A DNA stretch of 64,000 nucleotides from Colletotrichum lupini (GCF_023278565.1 NC_064680.1:496001-560000), one strand, 5' to 3'; numbered from the stretch's first letter, positions 12,904-25,749 are shown. The notes: generated from the letters alone by a model not told the origin. Made by a program: numbers and translations.

Positions 12904-12947
12904 AGTCGACCCACCCCCTTTTGGCCACCCCCCCCTTTTGGCCACCC
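12904..12947 (+). repeat. Left terminal inverted repeat of the Fot1-like element
   Basis: Begins AGTCGACCCA and then contains two tandem copies of a 17-bp unit, CCCCCTTTTGGCCACCC. It matches the reverse complement of 21722-21765 base for base over 44 bp. Internal direct repeats in the end sequence are candidate transposase-binding sites. Confidence 0.93.
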
Positions 12948-13069
12948 CATTTCTCCATCCCAGCTACCGCATTAAAACCCTACCTACGATTTTCAAACCA
13001 CTATAATAATTACAAAAATCGTCCAAATGTAATTCTTTTTTATATACTTATTTATCGATATATAATAAT

Positions 13070-13523
13070 CTCGTATACCGAAAATAAAGTTATTCGGGCT
13101 CTTGAGGCTATCGGAAGAGGTCTCTTAGTTAATTGGGCCTCGATTAAGTTCGGAGTTCTAAAGTTAACTCTTTATAACCGTAAGAGAGGTTATTAGACGA
13201 GGGTAATAGTATTCGTAGACTTCTAGAGGCTTCCTCTATAGTAAGAAGACTAACTAGCTTAATAAGTTCGTATTTAGTATAATCTAAGTATTATACTAAC
13301 TTACGAATAGCTTATAAAATTCGCTAAGCGAGTTTTAAAATCCTAAGGGGATATAAATCCTCTTAAAAAGAGATAGATAGACGCTTTCTTAAGGAGGAAC
13401 TTATTAATTAAGGTCTAGAGAAGTCGTATTATTAATTCGAGGCGTCTAAATAGGGCTACTACTAATATAATTAAGTTATAGTTTAGATTACTTAATATAC
13501 TAGAGATTAGCGACATTAAATAG
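13070..13523 (+). pseudogene. 5' part of Fot1-like transposase
   Basis: Reads SYTENKVIRALEAIGRG, then WASIKFGVLKLTLYNR: the N-terminal helix-turn-helix (psq/pogo type) that binds the element ends. Further on, with stops and frame breaks, come stretches such as FKILRGYKSS, ATTNIIK and LLNILEISDIK, in the order expected for the CENP-B-type second DNA-binding domain and the region leading to the catalytic core. It is cut at 13523 by the copia element. Several expected Arg, His and Gln codons have become stop, Tyr or Lys codons, as RIP produces. Confidence 0.82.
13519..13523. repeat. Copia target-site duplication, left copy
   Basis: AATAG directly before the left LTR, matched by AATAG at 20493-20497 directly after the right LTR. 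Five base pairs is the usual duplication for Ty1/copia integration. Confidence 0.9.
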
Positions 13524-13725
13524 TGTTAGTATCCTTATTATAGGGTAGTTAGTTCGAACCGTAATTAACGAAGAGATTAATTAAACTATATAAATATCTG
13601 CGTAGGTATAAAAAGGAGGTTCTAATCGTAGGTTAGGCTAGCTATAATAATCGTAAATAGGGCCCCTAATTAGCCCCTGCGCAGTCGGCTATATACCGCG
13701 GTCGAATTAGACTTTTAATCTAATA
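13524..13725 (-). repeat. Copia LTR (3' LTR in element orientation)
   Basis: 202 bp, starting TGTTAG and ending AATA. It aligns without gaps to 20291-20492; ten positions differ, all of them C/T or G/A. Confidence 0.93.
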
Positions 13726-13726
13726 C

Positions 13727-13748
13727 TAACTTTCTCTTTTTTTTATCG
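13727..13748 (-). other. Probable polypurine tract of the copia element
   Basis: Just inside the 3' LTR the + strand is almost pure pyrimidine (TTTCTCTTTTTTTT), which is a polypurine tract on the element's coding strand, the priming site for plus-strand DNA. Confidence 0.55.
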
Positions 13749-16691
13749 ATTTAACCGCTACGGTTAGAGGTATAATTCGACCTCGGGCCCGTTTACTAAG
13801 TTGTCTCTTTTTCCCCCTTTTTTCTATTCTTTTCGTATAACCTATCCCTCTATTCGTATAGTAACTTTTCCGCTACTTACGAATTGCTCTAATCCCTTAT
13901 TTAGTACTACTTTTATAAAAGCGTCTGCGAGGTTATCTTTACTATTAATCTAACGGATCTTAAGTATCTCGCGCCTTTTGTACGATTACCTAAGGGCTAT
14001 AATATCGATTATAAGCCTCTTTTCCTTCGTCGTTCCTAATTTAATAAAGTATTCGTATAACGAGTAAGAATCGGTATAAATAACCGTTAGAATAAGTAGA
14101 AGGCTAATTCGATTAGTAATCTTCCTTAGTATTATTAAAATCGTATAAGAGAGGTTAACGCCGTTAACTATACTATAAACCTCCGACGCTAGTATACTTC
14201 TCGTTACCTACTTACTTTTAGTTAACGAGTAATAGATTATATTACCGTATATAATAAATTCGCTCTCGCCTATACTCTCGTTAGCTAGGATAATAATATA
14301 CCTTAATTACGAAGTAAGGTCGTTATTGTTCGTAAATAACCTATTAACAAAGACGTAGAGCTTACTAATCGTAAGGTCGATCGGGTAATAAACGAGACCT
14401 CGATCGAGATTCGTCTACTACTACTTAAGCCGCTTATTAAGTACCTCGACGTCTCGTTTAGTTAGATCTATAGCCTGCGCTACTTTAGTATAGTTAAAAG
14501 TTACCTCGGGCTAATAAATACTCGTAATATATACCCCTCGCGCAAGCTTAGTTTTATACTACTTTTTAATATTAGTTACGTTCGGGTTAACGAGGTTAAT
14601 CTTCTTACCCTACCCCTTTTACTAAAAAACGACGGTTTCCTTTTTAATTATAAGAATCCCGCCGTTAAATACTAGGGGGGTGTTTATTATAAGGACCTCT
14701 TTTAGCTTCGTTACGAAGCCCGCTTTTTAGAGCTCCTTATCCTCTTTTTTTATAAAGTTAATATTGGATAGGCCTAATATATCGTCGGTCTGCATTCTAA
14801 CGATCCTAAATTAGTCGCCTTCGTGCTCTACGACTAGTAGGCACGGGTCGTACGTAGAGGTAACTATTAATAATTAATTAATATAAAAATCGTAATAAGT
14901 AGCCTACTAATAGGTACCCGATTCTGCGAGCCTATATAGTAGCTTAAGCACTTTAATAATCGTGCTTTTTAGGTACTTACTAGCTATTTCCTTTAGTAAA
15001 TAGGCTAGGATTTTCCTTATGAGCCCTATGGCCGATTGGGTATATACCTAGGTAATATTACGGCTCTAAATCTTATATCCCTTTTTCCGTAGTAATACTA
15101 TTAGTACTATTATTAATCGTTAGCTATAGCGCTATATAGTAAGCGATTATATAAGTAGCGTCGCCTTTTTAACGTCGCCGTACCCCTAAATTACGTATCT
15201 AGACTTCTTGTACGGTTAGGGTATTCCTTTTCTTTTAATTTTACGAACTATTCGCGATTTAAATATATAGAGGTTTATATACTTTTCTAGATCGTAAAGG
15301 ATAAATTAATAGACCCCTCGATCGCGCAGAGTATCTACTTCGATAAGATCTAATCCCTTATACGGCTTTTTAATAGTTATAATTACGCCTTCTTTACGTA
15401 ATTTAATTACTAGCTCGAAATCGGCTTTCTCTTTTACTATATAAAAGGTATTAATTACCTCGTCGCTAGTAATAAATTACCGCGTTAGTGCTTACTATCG
15501 TAGTCTCCCGCGACGTATTAGTGCCCTTTTAGCAATTTCCTCTTCCTCGTCGTCTATTAGTACTACTATAACGATTTCGTCGAGGATAATTTCCTATGCC
15601 TCTGCTACGGGTTATATAGCTTCCCCTAGCTCTTCTTCTTTTTATAGGCTAGAAATCACCTCGAAAGGATCTATATAATATAGTTTAACTACCGTAATTA
15701 ATACCTCGAGTAGCTAGTCGCGATCTCTCGCGACTACGTAAGAACGCTTATTAACGGAAATTAATTTATATAGCCTAGCCTATTATTAAGTAATTTCGCG
15801 CTATACTTATATATCCGAATTTAAGGGTATATTTAAATTAACCCCTATATCGGGCCTATTACGCGTAGTAATTACCTTATTAACTTACTTTTTTATACTT
15901 ACTTCGCATAGTACCCGCATTACTTTTTTAACTACTTAAGCTCGCTAGCTTATATTTAGTAACGGTAGCAAGGCTAAGGTCGTTTTTAAATATGCTCTAA
16001 ATACTAGAAGCGTCGGTATAAGCCCGTTAGGCCCTATAGTATCGTTATAGCATTTAAGTACCGTCTAGAGGTATTCGTCGTCGTCAGAATCGGGATTTTC
16101 CTTTTTAATAATTTTAAACGCTCTTTTTAACTACTAGTGCGCCCTTTTTACCTTTCTAATACTATAGTATGCTTTAACGGGCACGACTTTTAACTATATA
16201 CCGTAGGCCGTCGCATTTTCTTTAAATTCTACTAACTTAAAACTAGTACTAGCGTCGGTTCTAATACCGTCTAGCGGTCCCTAGTATATATCGATCTAGC
16301 TTTTTTATAGAGCTACCTATACTATTTTTACTTATAAATCCCGCAGGAATTGCCCTACTTAAAATAATATAGCCTCGTCGATTATATATAGGACCGGTCG
16401 ACTATTTAAATAGAAAATATCGATAACGATCTCCTAATTAAAGTTAAGCTTATTACGCAATTTGAATTTAAATCTGCGTGGGCTCTGCGCATTTATTTAG
16501 TATTAGTAATATACTTTCGTTAACTACTCTAGCGCCCCTATTTCGATATTATTATTATTTAAATACTTTAAGAGGTTATATAGCCTCGCGACCGATAGGT
16601 AGCTAAATCTCTAGTATAGTTATCTAAGCTTACTTTTTATTAAGTAATTAATCGACTTCGTATTATTAATAAGCCTTATAAACGCGTACCC

Positions 16692-16931
16692 CTATCGTCG
16701 TTCGACTATTTCGAAGTACTTACGGCTAGAGATTCTGTTCCTCGTATTATCGAATATAATACTTAGTCGATCTATATCTTTTAAATATAGGAGAAATGGG
16801 GTATTAACGGGTAGGATATAGAAAGTTATCGTTCCGAAGTACGTCTTTACTTTTACCGTACCTAGGGTAACGATTTCCTTACCTAGGCCGAAGCTAATCC
16901 TCGTAATACCCGCTATCGACGTATTAAGCAT
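16692..16931 (-). pseudogene. Copia protease remnant
   Basis: The longest open stretch left in the retrotransposon, 79 codons, ending at REKY-type sequence before a stop. It carries FGLGKEIVTLGTVKV and TPFLLYLKDIDRLSIIFDN, typical of the part following the catalytic Asp in fungal copia proteases. The Asp motif itself lies upstream near 17,020 in the same region but is separated by stops. It is a fragment of a dead polyprotein and not a gene of its own. Confidence 0.8.
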
Positions 16932-19900
16932 TACTAATACGATTTTCTATAGCGCTTAGAATTACCCTTTTCCTCTTATTAACTATTACGATACCCTAGT
17001 ATCTAGGATAATCCTATAGAAATTATCTAGGCCGTACCTTTCGTTCGTATAGAATACTTATATAAGCTTAGTATTTAAGTAATCTGGGTAGTATAAAAAG
17101 GACCCCTCTAGCTACCCCTAGAATTGCTTAGCACCCTATCTCTTTTCTTTAGATATTAAGAGAGTAGAATTCTGCGCTATTAGATTCGTCCTTTTACCTA
17201 CCTCCGTATTTATTATTTAAGGGACCTTCCCTTACTATCTATAAATAAAAGCCTGCTTATTAAGGGCTTTTATTACCTTTTTTTCGTTTAGCCTCGTATA
17301 TCCTCCCGAGGCTAACGGGGCGAAGAAAGAGTAGTTAATATTATCGACTTCGTCGTAATTTAATTCGTTAGTATAGGGGGTAAGATCTTCCTTATCTTCC
17401 GAATCTCCTATAGGGTACGGGTACTTTAGGCCGCTAAATTAGCTACTTTCGCTAGGTTCCGTGCCCCCGGATCTGCCCTTATATATAACGAGGAATTAGT
17501 TAAATCGATAAGGGCTAGTTTTGCTATCTACTACCCTCGATTTTCTATATTATTCGTATAATTTAGCACGCTCTTCCTTAGAGTAGTTACTTAACTAATA
17601 TTTATCCTTTTTATAAATAAAACACTACTTCTTTTATTACCTTACTCGCAAGTTAAATCTCTACCTATTTAACGAATCTAGGATTCCCTATTAGTAATTA
17701 CCGTACCTAGCTTCCTTTCTTTTCCTATTATACGTTCAGTCGACCTAATATTACTAATAAGGGCCGTCGTACGCTTAGAAATAGGTTTAGCGCGGCATTC
17801 TTATTTTAATATTAAAGCTAGATCTTAGCCTTGAGCAGAGCGTCTCGTAGTCTTCGGGTACTTAGTATAGAGTTATTTTCGCTTCTAAAACGCGCTAAAC
17901 TACGGTATAAAAATATCCGACTTTCCGCTCGTTAGTCCCCTTATTTAGCTAGGTTTTCGCTAGCTTATTAATTCGATCGATAAGCTCTTTAAGGATTTCT
18001 ATTCGCGATTTGCCCTTTATTATCCTAGCTATAGATACGAAAGAAATTGCTCATAGCTTAGATAGGAGCTCTAGGTTCTTATTATAGGTCTCGAAGCGGC
18101 TTCGGATTACGTTAATTATACTAAAAAAGTCGTTTCGATTAAGATTATATACCGCTTCGTAATAATAATTAGAGGCTTTGCTTACGAGTACGATATTAAC
18201 TACTAAATAGTACTAGTATTCCCTAATTTTAACTTTTTCGTAGTAATTATAAAACATCGTTAGGGTTTCTTATAAGACCTCATACTTCCCCCCAGAGTAT
18301 AATTTCTTTTTTAGGAAAATCTTTTTGAGGTCTATAAATTACCTCGTATTTACTATTAGATTTTCGGTATCTATATACGATCCCTACGTCGCTGCGTACT
18401 ATTAATAACTTCGGGTAGTCTACCTCCTTTCTTACTAGCCGATTAGTACCGAATTTCGTATTAGTAGCGGCGACGAGCTATAGATCGAAATAGGTAGAAT
18501 TATCGATTATCGTACTTTTAGTACTATATTTTGCCTCTATATATCCTTTTATAACGATAGATTGCCGTTAGTAATTATAAAAAGGAAATCTAGGTCGTTT
18601 ACCCTTTTTCTAAATTCGTTAAAGCGATTATACGCCCTATTAACTTATGCCTAGGTTTATATTACGAATTCTTTTTCTATAATCGTCGCTACTAGGATTT
18701 CGTAAGGTTCTCGCGATTATAATTGCGCTAATAGTACCCCTCGCTTATAAAAGAATCTATTAACTACTTTCGTAATTCCTAGGCTTGCGCTTGCGAACTA
18801 TTTGTCTAGTTAATAGCTAAGGTCGTTTGCGATCTCGTAAAATAGGGGTTGCCCCTATAGCCCCTTTTTCTTATAGACCTTAGTTAAATAGATTAATACC
18901 GCGTTAATTTACTCGCCGTTAGGCTAATCTGCGATTCTATATATCTACGTCCCCTAATAGTCCGGGTTAATATTTACCTACTTATAAGGGATTAGAATTC
19001 TATTTAAGATCGGGTTTCGTCCTCTTTTTTTTTACCCTAACTTACTAAGGGTCGTGCTCTAGCTTATGCCTATATTAGTAATCGCTAGCGTGTTTAATCT
19101 TAATAGGGATATATTTAATCCGCGCGCCGGTCGTAGTAAATCCGTGCTTTTACTACCTAACGAATTTATCGGGGTCTAAGAGATTCCCGCTTCCTCTCGC
19201 CGTCTCGCTATTACTCTCGTTTCTATTATTTCTAATAATTACTACTACCTTTCTAAATCGCTAGCTATCGTACTTACTAAGATCCTCTTTTTTATTTAGT
19301 ATAAAAAGGTAGGTTCTAGTAGTTCTTTTTAATAATAGTAGCGGTAGACGTTTATATTACCGTAGTAAGATATAATAATTAGTCTTAGGATCTTTACTAG
19401 TTACCGATTTTTTAAAATTAGTAATCTTATGCTATAAACTAATATAAAAAAAAGCCCTTTAGCGGCCCTCTAAAGGATTCTTTTCTTTTCCCTTAGATCC
19501 TCGTCTTTTTAGCCTTTTCTTAAGCTAATAATAACTCTAACGGGAGGTCGTAGGACTACTTTAGGGTAGCTGCCTTCTTCCTAGGTTAATCTCTAAGATC
19601 CGTAATACTCTTAACTCGATACTATTAGGACCCCTAAATCCCCTCCTCCCTCGTTAGACCGTCCCCTATATTATATTCTTAAGTAATACCCGGGGGGTAG
19701 TTAAGAGAGCTACGAAGAGGTTGTTTAGATCGCGGGCTTAAGGGCGTACTTATAAAATCCCCGTAATAATAGACTTTTCTATATACCGTAGATCTCTTAG
19801 CTTAATAACTCCTATAGGGTCACCTTCGTCGCTAAGTAAGAATATCTATATTTAGAGATCCCCTTTTTTAATTACGTAATACTCTTTTATACTATATTAT

Positions 19901-20290
19901 TAAGCCCGTTCGTTACGCTAATTAATTAGGCGGATAGTCGTCGTACGGGGAATTCCTTTTACCGATTTAGCTAGTTAATTTCTAATCGTAGGCCGGCTGC
20001 GGAAAAGTTATTTAGTAAAAAGGCTACTTAAGGCGACGGTAAAAAACTAGTTGCTTAAGTAGTTCCGTTAATTAACGTAGTTTAACGTAATAGACGTCGA
20101 CCTTTCGTAAGTAATAAAGGGCTACGATTGCTCGATTCCGTACGGTATTTAAGAATTGCCCCCTTTTTCGTCTACTTCTATAAGGTTAATTAATACGAAT
20201 CTCCTATCCCGTGCGGTATTAAAAGGTCGTCTCTTCTACGTAATAAGATACCTTACCGATCTGCGATAATAAAATTTAACTACTAATTAG

Positions 20291-20492
20291 TATTAGTATC
20301 CCTATTATAGGGTAGTTAGTTCGAACCGTAGTTAACGAAGAGATTAATTAAACTATATAAATATCTGCGTAGGTATAAAAAGGAGGTTCTAACCGTAGGT
20401 TAGGCTAGCTATAATAATCGTAAATAGGGCCCCTAATTAGCCCCTGCGTAGTCGGCTATATGCCGCGGTCGAATTAGACTTCCAATCCGATA
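20291..20492 (-). repeat. Copia LTR (5' LTR in element orientation)
   Basis: 202 bp, matching 13524-13725. It begins TATTAG where the other copy keeps TG; a TG-to-TA change is RIP on the opposite strand. It ends CCGATA followed by the AATAG duplication at 20493-20497. Confidence 0.93.
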
Positions 20493-20497
20493 AATAG

Positions 20498-21300
20498 GCC
20501 AATAGGTATAATATAAATAAGACTAGTATCTTAGAGGGCAAGGGATTTAATAGCCTAGTTTTAAGCAAAGTAAAGACTATAGTAGTGCGAAAAAAAGAGC
20601 CTAGTTCGCGTACTTAGGTATTTATAATTAAGTATATCTTTGCTAATAGTCGAGCTATTAAACCACTAGTTATATATAAGGGAAAGTCGGTATAATAATA
20701 GTAGTTTCTACTTAAACTTAACCCTTATACTAATTAGGAGTTTATAATAATAGATAATAGCTAGATAACTAATAAGACTACCCTTAAGTAGTTAAAAACA
20801 GTGTTCTTATTATAGACTAAGACCCCCCCCCCTTAGGGGGCTTAGCATACTTAATAAGCCTCGACTATTAGTTCTAAATAGCTATAGGAGTTATACGACG
20901 ATAGAATTTATATAGGAATACTATAGAAATAACGTCTACTTATTATTCTTATTACTATACACTTCCCATATCCTCTAGCCGTTAGATATAGCTATCTTTA
21001 GACTTATTAAGTCTAAGTATAAAAAGGAGCTTAGTAAGGAGGATATAGTAAATAATTCTATTATCGTTAGAAAGCGGTACTTCTTAAGCTATTATTAAAA
21101 AGCTCGTTTAGCTAGTCTAACGTTGTTAAATATACGAAGTAGGTAAAAAGTAACTAGACTATATCCCCCTAATATAACTAGACTATTTACTAATTTAATA
21201 GTCCTACCTAACCTAGTTATACTAACTAAAAAGACCGCAGATGCTAGGTAAGTAACTAGTAATACTAAAAAAGCTATTAACTAGGTATTAGTAGCGTTTA
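20498..21300 (+). pseudogene. 3' part of Fot1-like transposase (DDE core)
   Basis: Continues the frame left off at 13523. It reads ANRYNINKTSILEGKG (the first catalytic Asp now Asn), VIYKGKSVQ, then FLLQ-type hydrophobic strands, LLVLNSYRSYTTIEFI (second Asp now Asn, His now Tyr), EYYRNNVYLLFLLLYTSH and ILQPLDIAIFRLIKSKYKKEL (third Asp kept), then KARLASLTLLNIRS. This is the DDE core of Fot1/pogo transposases in correct order. Loss of two catalytic Asp codons plus many stops makes it inactive. Confidence 0.87.
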
Positions 21301-21721
21301 TTATTAACTAGTTAATACCTAGGAAGGCTAGCGAGCTCTACGATTAGTTAAAGTTATTTATAGAGCTTAGTCTAGACTATAATACTTAACGACTACTATT
21401 TAAAAAAATAAAAAAGGTATTTAGCGAGTAGGCCTACTATCTAGTAGCATCTTAGTACTATATTCGAGTTCTAAAAGCTAAAGTTAACTAATTAAGGCTA
21501 TAGAAAAAGAAGAGTATACTAATAGACCTAAATACTAAGTTCGCGAATATCTAGGATATATAGAGAGCTTAGGAGGACTCTAGCGACCGTCTAGTTAGTC
21601 CTAGTCGACTCGTAAGGGTCGAATTACCTAGGGAGAATAATAACTATATTATTATAGTAGTAGAAGATAGTTAATTAATTGAGTATAGTTAGTAGCGATG
21701 TTTTGATACTATGTTTTAATA

Positions 21722-21765
21722 GGGTGGCCAAAAGGGGGGGGTGGCCAAAAGGGGGTGGGTCGACT
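21722..21765 (-). repeat. Right terminal inverted repeat of the Fot1-like element
   Basis: Exact reverse complement of 12904-12947, including the two tandem 17-bp units, followed by the TA duplication at 21766-21767. Confidence 0.93.
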
Positions 21766-21871
21766 TATGCCAAACACCCCTTTTGCCTGCACTCTCGCTG
21801 CTTCCAACCTGAATACTCTTTACTTCGAGACATATTTACCTGAATCTTCTGAGATTTGAAAAGACTAGGAA

Positions 21872-22905
21872 ATGTCTACCTCAACTGTTGTGCTCATCAC
21901 TGGAGTCAATAAAGGTGGGCTCTCTTTCTTGTCTTGATGCTGTTTCTCAATCAAGTTGAGGTAATGACGTCCCGAACCTAATGGCGCGCCAGGCATCGGG
22001 AAGGGACTTCTGCAAAAGTACCTTGCTCGACCGAAGCATACAATCATCGGTAGCGTGCGGGATACCAAAGCTCAAGCATCCCAAGACTTGGACAAACTTC
22101 CCAAAGCCGAAGGCTCCCGCCTTCTCCTCGTCGGCATCGACAGTATTTCATCGACCGATCCTCTGCAGGCGTTCAAGGATGTCGAAGCAGCTGGAATTGA
22201 ACATGTAGACCTCATCATCGCCAACGCTGGTATGGGCCCCATGCCACCCAAGAAGCTGGACACCGCGGAAATCGAAACAGTAGAGTACACCCTGCAGGTC
22301 AACACTCTGGGTCCCATTCGTCTCTTCCAGGCTTTCAAGCCACTTCTCGACAAGTCCACTTCGCCGAAGTGGGTTTCGGTGTCGAGCGGTGCTGGCTCCA
22401 TCACCAATTGCGAGAAGTACATGGCGTTCTATGCTGGTGCTTATGGCGTGTCTAAGGCCGCTCAGGATTGGTTCACCGTGTAAGTGATTAGGCAAAGTCA
22501 GATGGTGGACAAGCTCCGGAATTAGATCGCTTACAACTCGCTCATGGCAGAGCAATTCATGCCGGCAACCCTTCTCTGGTCACATTTGCCATTCACCCTG
22601 GGTAAGCAGCTTCTGGAGCTGACAGTTGTCGAGAAAACATGCTGACCTAAGGCGTAGCCATGTTCAGACGGAGATGGGCAACATCGGTGCGCGCATCATG
22701 GGGCTTAAAGAAGCACCGCATACGATTGAAGAGAGTACTTCGAAGACGATAGACTTGGTAAGTTGTTCCGATGTCTCCTGATTCTCTTCAAGTAATTGGG
22801 AATTAGGTTGGCTGACTGAGATATTGATAGATCGACAACGCAACCCGCGAAAGTACGTCGGGCAAGTTTATCAACGTCATTACCGGCCAGGAAATTACTT
22901 GGTGA
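21872..22905 (+). CDS. Short-chain dehydrogenase/reductase (norsolorinic-acid-ketoreductase-like)
   Basis: Five exons (21872-21914, 21993-22479, 22551-22601, 22658-22757, 22831-22905) with GT-AG introns of 78, 71, 56 and 73 nt give 251 aa, the usual length of a classical SDR. The NAD(P)-binding motif is TGVNKGIG (residues 10-17), the NAG strand is at 92-94, the catalytic Ser is in SVSSGAGS (about 145), and YGVSK gives Y165 and K169. The C-terminus HPGHVQTEMGN follows the family, with His where Trp is common. The overall sequence resembles the Nor-1/AflD-type ketoreductases of polyketide pathways and their many relatives of unknown substrate. The start lies only 107 bp from the end of the nested transposon, so the insertion removed or replaced the distal promoter. 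It seems intact; expression is uncertain. Confidence 0.88.
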
Positions 22906-24424
22906 AGTGCTAGCTCCACATGATCCTCTCAAAGTCAGAAGCTAGAGAATTGAAAGTTCTACAAGATTGATGCCACAGTCTGGATTCGAACATCGGCAAA
23001 AGGTACCTGGGTGATCTTTGCAGCATTCAGGACTTCAGGTGTGAATGAAGACTATAGAAGACATGAATCATCCCTTTAAGACTATGATATACTAGTATCA
23101 GTGATGATCTACTTCGCTAGCCCAATCTTGATATCCTCGTAAGCAATCACGTACAGTGGCCTCAGATTTCCCATTTTGTCACATGCAGAAAACTTCCAGC
23201 ACTTCTTTTTCAAGCGATACGTGATGTGCCTGCAGATGACTTTGACGACTGGTGGCCCAGGAGGTCAACTTGCCCACTAGTTCTCTTCAAAAGCAACATC
23301 GTGGTTTGATAAGCAGAATGGCAGACCCTTGATCAAGCCGAGAGCTTTCTACGAGACGGAGTTACAGATGTCAGCTAAACGCCATGAACTGGTAGCGCGC
23401 TAATTACACTAGGGCATGCCCAATGACATGCCTAATTACCATGCCTAGGAGCATTTGGCGGGACGCCATAGATAGGCTGATTTTAGACTGAGCGCCGATG
23501 AAGATGGTGGTCTTGGGGCTGTTGCTGGAGAATTGAAGGTGATTGCTTGGTGACTGGACTTCCCGTGAAGTTTTCACCGTTGAAAAAATTACATAGAGGT
23601 CGATCCACAGCAGAACGTCCTCTTCACTCTTGCCATTACCTTCACTACCAATATCATATTCCAACACTTCGAAAGTATTCGATAGAGGATATTCAAAAGA
23701 AAAAGGCGAACACGAGTAATGGTAGAGATGATGGCGATAACAAAGATAGATACCGAGATTCGGGCAGTGATAGAGGTCGAAGTGACACTAGGAATAACCT
23801 CCCGGGATGTGCTGGGTGTCAGGCCATTTGTCTATCCACCTGTAGCTACCTGACGAAGGGACCGCGAGTCGGCAAGGCATTGTACTACTTCCTTTCTATC
23901 CTGATGGCTTTACTCTCGACGATGAGATTGAAGTCTCAATTGTTAGATAAAAGCCTCAACGATCAGATTGAATTATAAAATCGAATTGCGTCTTGTTTCA
24001 ATATCGCTGAAGGTACGTGTAAGGCAGAAAAATGTCCATGCCGGATTGGTCCGGGTGTGATCCACTTTCTCGGTAAGAGTGGGGCCGAGATACCGGCTCC
24101 TCACCCGGAGGGCCCCCGATGGTGCGGTGATAGTTTAGCATCCACCGCGTCAAACTCTTCAACAACACAACTCATATCTTTCAAATCTCTTCCTTCTGTT
24201 CAACATTTCAAGTCTCCTCATGGCTGATGATCAGGACAAACCTCTAGTTTCCGAGCTTCAAGTTGACGTTTGTCATGTCTGGGTGAGAATCGAATCATAT
24301 ATACGAAGTGAATATGTACAGCAGATTTCAGGTATAAGCATGACCTTATAGCTATTTCAGACGTCCCCAGAGCACCTTCCTTGTGTTACACAGTACGCAA
24401 GGCTGTACCGCATCTCCAACCGCC
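22906..24424. other. Intergenic, no gene recognised
   Basis: 1.5 kb between the SDR and the 3' end of the cellulase gene. A short - strand stretch ending at 23109 and an ATG-led stretch from about 24221 look weakly coding but have no recognisable domain or convincing splice pattern. Confidence 0.5.
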
Positions 24425-25647
24425 TCACGCAACATACCCCTTCAACAAGGAGTTGTAGTACGTGTAACCCGTGCCAGAGGGAGGTTCGAAGCTATACATA
24501 TAATCATTCCACCACTTTCCCCCGGACCACCAGACCCCTCCTTTCCATTCTGAGTTGGCCTTGAGGTAGTCAAGCATGCCCTTGACGGCGGCCTGGCATT
24601 GGGGGTTGGCTCCGCCGGCGAACTCGCCCAAGATACCAACCTTACCATTCTCGCGCAGCCAATTAGTGGCAGCAGTGAGTCTTTCAACGCCAATAGTTGC
24701 AGAAACACACGTTGCCGATGTACCGGAGCTGTCTGAGTCGAGGTACTGATGCATTTCGTAAACAATCTTGTTCAACGGGTCGGTGAGGGCCTTCATGTTA
24801 TCGTTGACTGTCACCCACGACCAGGCGCCAGACCACTGATTTCCTTCGACGAAGATATACTGGGTTGCTCCTGCTGCGCGGATACCGTTGATAGCGGCCT
24901 GGTTCAGGTTGAGTACAAGTGTCTGGTCCATAGTGTTATACTCGTTGTTCGTATCAAAGATGACGTGATCATTATTCTTGAACTGGGTGGCAAAGTTCTT
25001 CCACCACGTTTGGAAAGCACCAGTATCAGTGATGATGTTGTCGTAGAACCGTCCGTAGTTGTGGGGGTCCAAGACAGCCCAGCCTCCGCTTGAGGTAATA
25101 TGGTTGATAACGGTTGTGAAGTTTGCCAAGTATGCAGTGTTGAAGCCTGCCGTCAGGGAGTTTGGAGTCATGCGCCCCATCTTAAACTGGACACGGAATG
25201 TGTTGTAACCCTGGCCTCGAAGAGTCTAAACAAGTGTAAGTTTCAAGTCCCATTACCTAGACTGAACTCTCGGAAACTCACAGTAATGGTAGATGTGTCA
25301 GGGAAGATGAAATCCGTGCCCCAAACACCAGGCAGCGTCTTCTCTCCAAATTCACCACCGGCCTCGTTGACACCGAACCACTTCCAGCCGAGAGAGTTGG
25401 CAGGTGGAGAGGTTGCTGTGGCGGTGGATTTGGCCGTGGAAGTCGTCTTCGTGACGAGCGTCGTTGTGACCGAAGGCGCGGCCGTTCCGGGAAGACACTG
25501 GCTGTACCATTGGTTCGTAGCAGTGCATACTGAGCCGCTGACACATGTCGTCGCGCCGTTCCAACCTTGCCCCCCGCATTGGCCGTACAACGGCGCTTGT
25601 GCAGCGACGGCGCCGATGAGGGCTCCGAGAGATGCGAGGTACTTCAT
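24425..25647 (-). CDS. Secreted endo-beta-1,4-glucanase, CBM1 plus GH5
   Basis: Two exons (25647-25282 and 25225-24425), one 56-nt intron, 388 aa. Residues 1-17 form a signal peptide ([18 protein letters not shown]). Residues 18-52 are a fungal cellulose-binding module CBM1 ([18 protein letters not shown], ending YSQCL). A Thr/Ser-rich linker runs to about residue 83. The rest is a GH5 catalytic domain of the subfamily-5 endoglucanase type. The acid/base is probably E217 (DTNNEY) and the nucleophile E323 (GILGEFAGG); the strand motif [12 protein letters not shown] is also present. The enzyme cuts internal bonds of cellulose outside the cell. A TATAAG (25749-25744) stands about 100 bp upstream. 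A GTGGGG word (25877-25882), matching the CreA/Cre1 carbon-repression consensus SYGGRG, lies about 230 bp upstream. Confidence 0.94.
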
Positions 25648-25743
25648 GATGAGTGAGAGTTGCGTAGACTCTTTACGACTCTTGGGTATCTGGATGAAGA
25701 AGCAAATAGGAAGTATGTCTCGGCACATATCCTTGGCTGTCTT

Positions 25744-25749
25744 CTTATA
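25744..25749 (-). promoter_or_regulatory. Probable TATA box of the endoglucanase gene
   Basis: TATAAG on the - strand, about 97-102 bp upstream of the start codon at 25647. Confidence 0.45.

Larger units (their letters stand above)
13524..20492 (-). mobile_element. Ty1/copia LTR retrotransposon, RIP-mutated, inserted in the Fot1-like element
   Basis: 6,969 bp with two 202-bp LTRs and a 5-bp duplication. All coding relics lie on the - strand in copia order. Protease: an ILDT motif at about 17,020 and a leftover open stretch 16692-16931 with TPFLLYLKDIDRLSIIF. Integrase: the zinc-binding N-terminal region at about 16,450-16,660 with His codons changed to Tyr, then NAQSPRRFKFKL. Reverse transcriptase: TSTYDPCLLVVEHEGD, then RMQTDDILGL with the catalytic TDD, at about 14,770-14,880. 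RNase H end: KDNLADAFIKVVLN at about 13,900-13,975. Protease-integrase-RT-RNase H order defines copia, not gypsy. About 3.2 kb lie upstream of the protease, long for a leader plus gag, so extra sequence may be present there. Every domain is broken by stops; the copy is dead. Confidence 0.93.
12904..21765 (+). mobile_element. Fot1/pogo-like DNA transposon, RIP-mutated and split by a copia element
   Basis: Perfect 44-bp inverted repeats form the ends (12904-12947 and 21722-21765), flanked on both sides by TA (12902-12903 and 21766-21767), the target duplication of the Tc1/mariner-pogo superfamily. Removing the copia insertion (13524-20492) and one copy of its 5-bp duplication leaves 1,888 bp, close to the size of Fot1-type elements. 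Transposase relics read on the + strand on both sides of the insertion (separate entries). Start codons and acidic residues are lost and stops abound, so the element cannot encode its own transposase. The inverted repeats themselves still carry CpA sites. Confidence 0.9.
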